Positions 1-8,405 of a DNA stretch of 64,000 bases are shown here, one piece after another; positions within the stretch are counted from its first letter, which is position 1, and each line of letters begins with the position of its first letter. The notes beneath the pieces were generated by a model, which had not been told where the DNA came from, searched no databases, and was given only the letters and a program-made list of their open reading frames with translations. The DNA is from Corylus avellana (Eukaryota > Streptophyta > Magnoliopsida > Fagales > Betulaceae), in the NCBI RefSeq assembly GCF_901000735.1, contig NC_081541.1, positions 43,722,796 to 43,786,795 on the forward strand, in the 5' to 3' direction. A program made the translations under genes and the position numbers.

Positions 1-652
1 AGATACTTTAGTTTAAACCCGGAGGCCTGTGGATTATTTGAGAGGGTCATGGAATTGGCAATGTAATATTTTGTTTCTTCATCTCTAAGTTCTATGGTTC
101 TCTTATCTTCTCTAAACTACATAATTCTCTGTTACACTCGGTTTTTAAATTTATTTGGTGATACCTGAAATGTCAAGCTTTAGCTTGAGGTTGGACCGTT
201 GGACAGGCTATGCATGTTAGATTTGTCATTAGACAGTTGAGTGAGGAATGATAAGATTGATGTGTGGATTATCATGTAGCTAAACCATTTTTGTTTTTCT
301 ATTAGTTGGAGATTTCCTACTGGGATTAGTGCATTCGCCCACATAGTGCAGAAAGAATTTTAATAAGATTATTTTGGATGGTGTTCTGAAGTTATGTCAC
401 CTGTGATCCAATGACAAAATGTCCTCCATATCAGTGTCTGACACCTATCATATAGGAAGCTTAGACATTATTGATAAAGAGGATGTGCAGATTTTTTTCA
501 ATGTAGTGTTAAATAATTTGACAGTGATTGCTAATTGCAACACTGTGGCTTTGTGATGCAGAGTTTTCCTCTGTAATAAAGTAAGTATATGTGACACTAG
601 AATTCTACAAGGTAGGTGTTGAAACTGACTATTTTTTCTTTTATTTTTGTAG

Positions 653-994
653 GCTGTCACTCGAGTGAAACCATATATCTGCACCATGCCACTGAGGATG
701 GATGAGGGCTGGAATCAAATTCAACTAAATCTAGCTGATCTTACCAGGAGAGCTTATGGGACCAACTATGTTGAGACATTGCGCGTTCAGGTTCATGCGA
801 ACTGCCGTCTGAGGAGGATATATTTCTCTGACCGCCTGTACTCAGAGGAGGAGCTTCCACCAGAGTTTAAATTGTACCTTCCAATGCAGCAGGTAAGATT
901 GAATCAATTATGTGCTCTCACTAATTTTGGATTCTTACATTTTCCGTTTTCTCATTGCTTGTATAAATTGATGTTTTTATTGCAGAAAGCATGA
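653..994 (+). CDS. BUG22: BUG22/CFAP20 homologue, last two coding exons (5' part lies outside the window)
   Basis: BUG22/CFAP20 is a small, very conserved protein of cilia and centrioles, also kept in plants that have cilia only in sperm or not at all. Its plant role is poorly defined. The visible exons are 653-892 (80 codons, starting after a clear TTTTTGTAG acceptor) and 986-994, which adds Lys-Ala and a stop. The longer exon carries the family core, for example [20 protein letters not shown], then [15 protein letters not shown] and FKLYLP near the C-terminus. The family is about 190 residues, so about 110 residues lie upstream of the window. No stop or frameshift is seen, so this copy looks intact where visible. 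A broken second copy lies at 6642-7280. The ancestral neighbour is probably THO1, tail to tail. Confidence 0.9.
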   Translation, partial: AVTRVKPYICTMPLRMDEGWNQIQLNLADLTRRAYGTNYVETLRVQVHANCRLRRIYFSDRLYSEEELPPEFKLYLPMQQVRLNQLCALTNFGFLHFPFSHCLYKLMFLLQKA

Positions 995-1593
995 CAAATT
1001 TCATGAAAGGGCTCCACAGCCATTATATCTGACAGAGTAGGGTTTTGAGATCTATATTTTTCTACCATCCTCTCTGCCAATTTAACTGTTCTATCTTTTA
1101 TCTTCTTTGTAGTCTTATACATACAATGTAACAAAAGATCCTGGGACTGAACCACCAGGGTATGTGCTCCATTGGAGCTTGGGATTTAGCACGACCAGAC
1201 GTGATTTCGTTATGCTGTTGAAACTCTTTTGATCTTTGTTAATGTCCTAGTGGCATTTTGATATGTGTATCCAACCGAATGATTATGGTTAATTAAAATA
1301 TGATTTTTGAAATTGTAGTTAAAATCGTGGATTTAACTTAAAATTATACAAATTGAAATGCGCTCCTTTGCTGCAGCTTGAATTTCAACCGTCATTTTTT
1401 TTATAATCATTTTTTGATACGCACTCTCACAAGTGACATTTTTAGCTACTATGTTTGAAAACGCTCGTTTGACGTGTGAAATTGCAATCCTAGTTTCATA
1501 TAGCGTAAAACATCAAGTCAAAGCTCAAGCCAGTTTTGGTGAGCTTTGCTCGATTGAGCTACTTGAAAATTTTGCCAGAAGAAAGTGAGAGGC
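995..1593. other. 3' flank of BUG22
   Basis: This is probably BUG22 3' UTR and spacer. No other gene is visible. From about 1530 a GCCAGTTTTGGTGAGC-type segment starts that is repeated at 7276-7345, the first part of the duplicated BUG22-THO1 interval. Confidence 0.5.
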
Positions 1594-2180
1594 TTGTCTG
1601 AAATGATTTAACTCCTGAAGATGAATGTCTCTCACTACAGGGGCTGAAATCAAATATTTTCAAGTTGCTTTTTGTCCAAAACCCATGCATGATACCAAGT
1701 TTCCAGATACATTGCGCTCGGATTGAGGCTGCCATTTAGCCCTGAGACTGAGCGGAATTCCAAAAGAACCGCTTGGTACTAAAATCGTCTCCTGGCTGGG
1801 AATACTTGCATTAGATGCAAAACAATGTTAGGGGCATAGATTACTCAATGTGCCCAGCCATTTTTGTAGTGTCAGAAAAATACAATACTCACTAGCTTCT
1901 AAATTAGACATTTAACACTTGACTAGCATTCTCTTATGTGCAACCAAGAACCTCCATCAGCTATAAATCAACTTCTGCATCAGTCTTTCCATCTATAACT
2001 CCTGCCTCAACCTCAGCATCAACTTCTAACTGACCTGCCTCTTGAGCAACATCGGTGTCGGAGCTTTGCTTTTGATGTTCATCTGGTGTTGCCAGTTGCC
2101 GTGGCATCAACATTCATTTGTGCTGCTGAGGATTCAAAATCAGCTCTAATTCCTTCGACATCAATTTCACTTGTAGGTGT
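1594..2180 (-). pseudogene. Detached copy of the THO1 3' end (last exon and 3' UTR)
   Basis: This segment aligns over its whole length with 8020-8662, the 3' UTR and final coding exon of the intact THO1 gene. The shared text includes TGAATGTCTCTCACTACAGG in the UTR and the stretch encoding [16 protein letters not shown] sequence. Compared with the intact exon it has lost the segment around the stop codon and about 20 bases encoding GGTP, plus scattered substitutions, so the frame is broken. Nothing of the upstream 20 THO1 exons is present, and the homology ends at about 2180. It is a dead relic of a tandem duplication, with no sign of a promoter. Confidence 0.85.
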
Positions 2181-2558
2181 TATTCACATGAAGTGCATTG
2201 TGATGAAAAACGACATGAAATGAGTGCCTTCAAAAACAGTATTAATTCTCATGTTAATGCTCCAAATTATTTCCACCGACCACACAGAAGCAATATGATT
2301 GAGCGCACACAAGGCTCTATATGCACATTTGAATTACCACAAATAGCTATTCTCAATTATTGCCAGTTGAGATCTCAAACAAATTCAAAAAGAAATGTGA
2401 GATCTCAACCAACTCTTACTTAAGACATCAACTAAGAATATCAGTGCAAACTACTAACATCTAATGCACACTTAACCAACCACTAGGACTTAATGAAACA
2501 CATTCTTCAATAGAATCATATATTAGCTATAACTAATCAATAAAATTTCAAGTCATAC
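2181..2558. other. Downstream part of the NRPC2 fragment, repeated at 4.0 kb
   Basis: 2350-2558 is repeated at 4034-4243 with about 90 percent identity by eye (shared GCCAGTTGAGATCTC and ATGAAACACATTCTTCAATA). It is probably the NRPC2 intron after the KLPYACKLLLQ exon. No coding sequence is seen in it. Confidence 0.55.
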
Positions 2559-3581
2559 CGGTAGTAAGGGCTTGCATGCATATTACCTCATAGTAGAAAT
2601 ATTATCCCCATTTTTACATGACGAACAAATTCCAGTTTTCAGCTTATGGTTATAATATCCTAACAAACCACATTGTCTGCAAACCTATACTGAAAAGAAA
2701 ATTTGATTAGCTATATCAAAATGCAAAAAGAATAAAATATTAAACACATAAAATCTCAAGAATCGAAGTACTGGCATGAGATGAATTATCCTTAATTCTA
2801 TAGAAGACAAACAATATGTAGGGCTAGCATAACAAAAAAAATGTTAAAGGACAACAACAACAGGCATGAAGGCACCATCTTCCACACAGTAGCACTCTTA
2901 AGTGCTGCTGGCAAGCCACAAGCATACAAGTGTCGAATTCTTGGTATTCCCTAGAAGTTCTAAGAGCAATAAGAAGATTTCAAACATATATTCTCAATGG
3001 GAAGCTGCAGGTAGATTTTGTAGATGCTAAAAAAAGCTCAGGAGGCATACTAAGGAGAGAAAAGAAAACTTTCCTTTATGTTATTCTACATTTTTTGTTA
3101 TTGTGTTCATAAAATTGTCCTTTTTCTTAATTCCTAGGATCTATGATCGATATGAATGTGTCAATTGAGCATAAATTTTACTAATATTCTGTATTAAGAT
3201 CTTATTCTTGTATGGCATTTTCTTTCACAATTATGTGTAATTAACAGTGAAGATTATGCTTGATTGCAAGTAGGATCCAACATTCAAAGAATTTTTTTTT
3301 AGCAAAAATTAAATTTGGTTCTACAAATATTAAGCCTCGGACGTATATGTTTCAAATTTGGATCATCACTGACTCCCACCAAAAGCAAGGAGTAGCGTGA
3401 AAAGAAAAAAAAAAAAAAAACAGTGGTACACACTCAGCAAACATTTACCATGGAGTAGCATAAGCGTGAGCTCATACCTGAGCCTCAAAAGGATCACTAG
3501 AGATCATCAGGCGCTTAAAAATTAACATGCTAGCACCATAAGCAATCAAACAATCACGTTCCATTTCTCCTACCCATAGTC
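2559..3581 (-). pseudogene. Two exons of RNA polymerase III second-largest subunit (NRPC2), pseudogene
   Basis: Two exons of a C-terminal NRPC2 (RPC2) fragment are recognisable, each with good splice signals. Exon 3478-3581 encodes [20 protein letters not shown] and ends in [10 protein letters not shown] before a GTATGAG donor. Exon 2559-2684 continues in phase with VCRQCGLLGYYNHKLKTGIC and SSCKNGDNISTM. The GYYN..CSSCKNGDN zinc-binding segment and the MISSD motif separate Pol III RPC2 from Pol II RPB2. A TAA at 2583-2585 lies where the family reads KLPYACKLL, so the exon is disabled. The last exon (ELQSMN-type) and everything upstream are missing. The intervening intron contains the segment repeated at 6200-6625. 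Expression is not expected. Confidence 0.85.
2940..3375. repeat. Segment X', copy 1 of a dispersed duplication (other copy 6200-6625)
   Basis: Shared blocks include AACTTTCCTTTATG, TTCTTAATTCCTAGGATCTA, TCTGTATTAAGAT and GCTTGATTGCAAGTAGGATC, in the same order and orientation in both copies. This copy lies inside an intron of the NRPC2 fragment. The other lies directly upstream of the broken BUG22 copy. A TA microsatellite has expanded in the other copy only. Confidence 0.8.
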
Positions 3582-3599
3582 CTGTGAAATGAATAGTTA

Positions 3600-4033
3600 G
3601 TAGAAAATTAGAACTCCATAAGGTAAATTTACTTCTGATATATGTCCAAGAATGAGAAATTAAGAATCTCCATTTCGAGCTCTCCCTTCCATTGGTTGTC
3701 TTGTTAGCATGACACAGGCTCACTATCTCGAGCGTGGATTTTATATAGGACTTGGTCCTTATGAAAGTATTGGTTACCATAGAAATGGATATCTAAAATA
3801 CAAATTTACAAGCTAAATCGACGAGGCATGCTTTATGTAATTAAGAGAAAAAATGTGATACATAAAAAAATATTACTAGGCCATATTATGTGGAACTACA
3901 ACCAAATAAACGCATTTCTATCACATAGTTATTCGTTGAAGGAAAAAGCAATCAGTAAAAGAGTAATAAACTAATCTGAATCAACCAAAAAAGTCACTAC
4001 TCATTTCTATCCCACAGTTATTCGTTGAAGGAT
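3600..4033. repeat. Upstream flank of the NRPC2 fragment with a 30-bp direct repeat
   Basis: No gene is recognised. A block of about 30 bp (CATTTCTATC..CAGTTATTCGTTGAAGGA type) occurs at about 3913-3942 and again at about 4001-4030, 88 bp apart. The second copy abuts the start of the repeated NRPC2 segment. Confidence 0.6.
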
Positions 4034-4329
4034 GTTCTCAATTATTGCCAGTTGAGATCTCTAACAAATCCAAAAAGAAATGTGAGATCTCAACCAACTC
4101 TTACATAAGACATCAACCAAGAATATAAGTGCAAACTACTAATATCTAATTCACACTTAACCAACCACTAGAACTTAATGAAACACATTCTTCAATAGAA
4201 TCATATATCAGCTATAACTAATCAATAAAATTTCAAGTCATACCTGGAGTAAGAGCTTGCATGCATATGGTAGCTTCATGGTAGAAACATTATCCCCATT
4301 TTTACATGACGAACAAATTCCAGTTTTCA
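4034..4329 (-). pseudogene. Second NRPC2 fragment, truncated at a junction with F-box sequence
   Basis: The minus-strand exon 4244-4329 encodes KTGICSSCKNGDNVSTMKLP followed by YACKLLLQ and a GTATGAC donor. That is the same NRPC2 exon as 2559-2684, but here the KLPYACKLLLQ end is intact. The exon stops abruptly at about 4329 in the middle of the CSSC-encoding exon, where the sequence changes to F-box gene sequence on the other strand. It therefore cannot be part of a working gene. The intact C-terminal end shows that the stop in the first copy arose after the two copies separated, or that the copies have different sources. Confidence 0.85.
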
Positions 4330-4856
4330 AAGAAAATTGTTGCTTTCGACTTCAACGAAGAGGTGTTTCGTACCACTCCACTTTCTGACGGTTTCCATTA
4401 TAATGATTTCTACTCTGTCAATTTCACAATCTTCAATGGGTTCGTTGCTATAATGGGTTTTCCAAAGGAAAAGTAATCACTGGTTCTCCTGTGTATAGAC
4501 TCTGGGAAAGAACCTCTCAATCTTTGGGTATATGAGTTTTGTTTGAATTTGGTGTGAAGGATTCCTGGACTAAACTCATTGATATTCCACTCTCATTAGA
4601 CTTTCCGGAAAGGCCGTTGAGGTTTTGGGGAAATCGTGAGTTATTTTATCTAGAATGTAGAGGGACAGTTGGTGTTGTCTGATCTGTTAAGTCATTCAAA
4701 GAAGGATGTTCTTCAAGTTCATAGGAATAGAGTTGGTGGAGATAAAATTGATCATGGCGATGAGATTTTGAATTTGGATTATATTGATGCGGATAACCTA
4801 GCGTTACAGGTTTTTCCCTACGTGTGTTCGAGCTTGATTAATTTGAACTTGTAGTT
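4330..4856 (+). pseudogene. 3' fragment of an F-box/FBA gene, pseudogene
   Basis: The plus-strand translation starts in the F-box-associated (FBA) domain with KIVAFDFNEEVFRTTPLSDG, continues with YSVNFTIFNGFVAIMGF, and ends with HSKKDVLQVH and VFPYVC before a stop. The F-box itself and the first half of the protein are missing. Several stops and frameshifts break the rest. It is a paralogue of the 3' half of the F-box gene at 60377-61608, and the downstream sequence also matches that locus as far as about 5800. In the stretch KIVAFDFNEEVF this fragment keeps the open frame that the 60-kb gene has lost. Confidence 0.85.
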
Positions 4857-5365
4857 ATCGTAGCACACGCACCACTTGCATTACAATGTTGAGGTATGGC
4901 TACATTCCATGTCTTTTTGTTTGTTTTGTGTATGTTTTTCTCATAAGTATATGCCCTCTATAATTTCAATATAGATTTACTCATATTTTTCACAAGTCTA
5001 TTCATGAAATCTAATTCCTGGTCAGACAAAGATGAAGACTAAAAGAAACTTTTTATTTTTGTCCCTTTTGTAAGTAAGTATAAAACTTCGACAAGTCAGG
5101 GCCTTTCGGACCCGTGCACCGCACTCTCAGAAGTTTTCCTACACGGATGAGGGTAAATCGCATGCTTTTTATACCTTGGGCCCTAAGGGGCTACACCTAC
5201 GAAGTCTTGAACTTGAGATATAAGGAAAATGTGTTTCATGAAGATCTTGCGAATACTTATACTTTTTTAGAGTATATATATATATATTGCACGTTGGCAT
5301 TGCGATTTCGCAAACAAAGAGTTTAATTTCAAAAAGGATAATAGTGTTTATGAAAATCCTTATAA
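4857..5365. other. Downstream flank of the F-box fragment
   Basis: No gene is seen. The first 100 bases resemble 61620-61740 downstream of the 60-kb F-box gene (shared CATTCATGTCCTTTTGTTTG-like text), showing that the copied segment extended past the stop codon. Confidence 0.6.
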
Positions 5366-5730
5366 TATTTCTAAGGAAAAAATCTACTTTACCCCCTGAA
5401 GCTTCAGGGGTTTTTCAATTTGAACCCCAAAGTTTAAAAATTGGCAATGTACCCACCTAATGTTTCAAAAATTTGATATTTTAAACCTTTCTTTATTAAT
5501 TTCTGTCAAATTTGACGGAAATCTATGAAATTATGTAATTACCCTTTGGCTTTTATTTTATTTTTATTTTTTTAATTTCCGTCCAATTTAACCGAAATTA
5601 GTAACGGAAGGTTTAAATTGAAAATTTTTGAGACATTAGGAGGGTACATTGCCAATTTTTAAATTTTGGGGTTCAAATTGAAAAACCCTTAAAACTTTAG
5701 GGGGGTAAAGTGAATTTTCCCTATTTCTAA
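5366..5730. mobile_element. Foldback MITE with 9-bp target-site duplication (Mutator-like)
   Basis: The element proper is 5375-5721 (347 bp). It is flanked by the identical 9-bp duplication TATTTCTAA at 5366-5374 and 5722-5730. Its ends form long inverted repeats. The left arm reads CTACTTTACCCCCTGAAGC..TTTTTCAATTTGAACCCC. The right arm reads the complement of GGGGTTCAAATTGAAAAACC..GGGGGGTAAAGTG. There is no coding capacity. A 9-bp duplication with long terminal inverted repeats is the hallmark of Mutator-like elements. The paralogous F-box flank at about 62345-62365 lacks it, so it inserted after that duplication. Confidence 0.85.
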
Positions 5731-6199
5731 TGATGACCTTCATTCACTAACTTGGCATCCTTTGTTCAACAGGTGCGTGAGGAATCTTGACAGGAGATAT
5801 TGCTATTAGCTTGGTTATTTGGACATGCAAGAGAACTGGCCTACATGTGACACTCACAAACTAAAGTTTGTACGATTTGGATTTCCTATTGATGACTTAA
5901 TTATAAGTTTCAATTTTGTATAGCGTTAGAGAATTTAATTATAAGGATCAAGAATGAAAATGATCCTTCCTTCAGTTCCTTGTAATCATTTTCTCATTCA
6001 ATTAAAAAAAAATGATCATAAATAAGTTTAGTAAACAAAGGAATATTGAACAAAGTTTTCTTTCAAATGAGTTGGAGGAATTTTTTATATTCCAGTCTCG
6101 TAAATTAATATGTGTCCAAAATGCATTTTATTTTCACATACATTTTTACACGAAAAACTAAAATTCCAACCATCAATAGCAATCACATACAAATCGAAC

Positions 6200-6303
6200 G
6201 GGAAGTATATTGAGGAGAGAAAGAAGAAAACTTTCCTTTATGGTATTCTATGTTTTATTGTGTTCATAAAGTTTTCCTTTTCTTAATTCCTAGGATCTAT
6301 GTT

Positions 6304-6339
<36 letters not shown>

Positions 6340-6625
6340 CAAAATTAATAAAACAGAAATTTCACTGATATTCTGTATTAAGATATTATTCTTGTATTGC
6401 ATTTTCTTTCACAATTTTGTCTAATTAACTGTGAAGACTATGCTTGATTGCAAGTAGGATCCAACATTCAAAGTTTTTTGTTTTGTTTTGTTTTTATAAT
6501 TTGTTTTTGTTTTTTTTTTTGTTTTGTTTTTTTTGTTCTTTTTGTTTTGTTTTGTTTTGTTTTTTTTTTTAAAAAATTATACAAATACTAAGCCCCTGAC
6601 ATATATGGCTCAAATTTGGATCAAC
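6200..6625. repeat. Segment X, copy 2 of a dispersed duplication
   Basis: This matches 2940-3375 in order and orientation. It differs by an inserted (TA)n run at 6305-6335 and T-rich expansions at 6476-6570. It ends exactly where the BUG22-like exon 1 begins. Confidence 0.8.
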
Positions 6626-6641
6626 ATTCCATTTTTTGTTT

Positions 6642-7280
6642 TTGTCAAAAACACTTTCCGTTCTGGATTTTTGTCCATCTTATACAGCCTTGGGTATGTT
6701 GTTTTATTATTTCTTTATTTGAATTCATACTACAATTTTCATACTGAAGCACTGCCTTTGTTTGATATTATAGAAGCAAACCTTTGCAGATATGGGATAA
6801 GGAAGGTGAGTGGGTTTTCTAGGTGCTGGTGTATTATATTTAGAGCTTTTTTACGGGTTGCAAGTTGCTAGCAAACAATATGGTATAAGATGTAGCTTTG
6901 TTTGATATATTTCCTTGTATCAATCCGAATGCATCATTGTATCTGTCTGCATTGTAGTTTCTTTGAAAACTTTTTTGTATGATATTTGTCTGAAGAATGT
7001 TATTTTCTTGTGTATCTTAATGAGTTTGATGTGGTATTTCGAGTTTTATGTTTTCTATGAAGTTCTCTGCTCGGGAGGTCCCTTTTTTGAGTCCTTGGAA
7101 CACTTGTCATCTGCAGCTTGGCCCTCTTTTTTCAAGTTTAATATTATAAAATTGTACCATTCGTGTCACGCTTTTGCAGTTGTCAATGGCCATGTAAAGC
7201 GACCACAGGATGAAGACATTCAATCCAACGTCCTTGAAATAGTTGGATCAAATATTCAGTCCACATACATTACTTGCCAG
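6642..7280 (+). pseudogene. Truncated BUG22/CFAP20 copy (exons 1-3 only)
   Basis: Three exons match the N-terminal half of BUG22. 6642-6693 encodes KNTFRSGFLSILYSLG and ends in GG before a GTATG donor. 6774-6805 encodes SKPLQIWDKE, in phase across the intron. 7180-7277 encodes [20 protein letters not shown] then [12 protein letters not shown]. Splice sites and frame are still good. However, the start codon region reads TTTGTC instead of ATG plus a codon, and exon 3 breaks off after the TYITC residues into sequence homologous to the BUG22-THO1 spacer at 1530. Exons 4 and 5 are absent. The copy is therefore inactive although its exons are little decayed. Confidence 0.87.
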
Positions 7281-8017
7281 TTTTGGTGAGCCTTGCTCGA
7301 TTGGATTTGGGCGACTTGAAAACTTTGCCAGAGGAAAGTGAGATGCTTGTTTGCTCTATATTCAGAACTCTTTGACTGTTCATCAGAAGTTTAGCAGTGT
7401 ACTTGGACAGCCACGGAATGTTTTGATCACGTTGATGGGCATTTCGGGAAATTTTAAGGCGCGTGTACTCATCAAAGAGCTATAACTATAAGCATGTAGT
7501 TTGGCTTGTTCATTATAGATCTCTTGTAAAAAAATAAACAGTAGAGATGGGATGATTGGGAAAGGCAATTTTAACTATTTATTTTTTCACTGGAGGCAAG
7601 AAACTCAGTTGTCAATTAAATCAAATGAAGTTTTAATTTGAACTCGGAAGATAAAAGCAGGTGGCAATTAATTGCTGGTCAATCTGAACAAGATCCTACT
7701 CCTACTGTTCGATACAAAATTTGGGTACCATGTCAAGACAAATTAGAGCAGTGCCCTAGCAGAGATTTCATGGTGCATTACACCAAGCCCCAAGGGAAGC
7801 TACAAAAGATTAGAGTACATAATGGTATACCTTTTCTCCAGATATCCTCCAAACCGTCTGGGATATTGCTCTGGCCTCTGGATGTTTGTTTCCCTGGAGT
7901 GAAAACAGCTGGTTCTGTAGTTTTGGAATACTGCAGATCCCAAGTACTCAATACCAATCGTCGCATATAGGCATACCGTATAGGTGTATAGGATACATAA
8001 AATAAAGCAGGTCAGAA
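7281..8017. other. Spacer with an extra 670-bp block absent from the duplicate
   Basis: 7281-7345 matches 1530-1593 of the first copy. 7346-8017 has no counterpart there, although homology resumes at 8018. The break has TTGT on both sides. A 110-codon open frame at 7638-7970 (starting MNSEDKSRWQLIAGQ) overlaps an antisense frame. I recognise no family in it and do not call it a gene. Confidence 0.5.
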
Positions 8018-8405
8018 GAATTGTCTGAAATGATTAACTCCTGAAGATGAATGTCTCTCACTACAGGGGCTGAAATCAAATATTTTCAAGTTGCCTTTTG
8101 TCCAAAACCCATGCATGATACCAAGTTTCCAGATACATTGCACTTCTGCTCGGATTGAGGCTGTCATTCAGCCCTGAGATGGAGCGGAATTCCAAAAGAA
8201 GCGCTTGGTACTGAAATCAGCTCCTACAGGCTGGGAATACTTGCATTAGATGCAAAACAATGTTGGGGGCATAGATTACTCAATGTGCCCTGCCATTTTT
8301 GTGGCGTCAGAAAAATACAATACTCACTAGCTTCTAAATTATAGATTTAACACTTGACTAGCATTTTGTTATGTGCAACCAAGAACCTCCATCAGCTCTA
8401 GCATA

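Noticed and set aside
3478..3581. Assignment to Pol II RPB2 rather than Pol III RPC2
   Set aside because: The MISSDPFE and GYYN..CSSCKNGDN text follows the RPC2 pattern; RPB2 reads MEASDAF and a different zinc region.
6524..6871. 115-codon open frame on plus
   Set aside because: It starts in a T-rich low-complexity run and merely crosses the BUG22 relic exons 1 and 2 in mixed frames.
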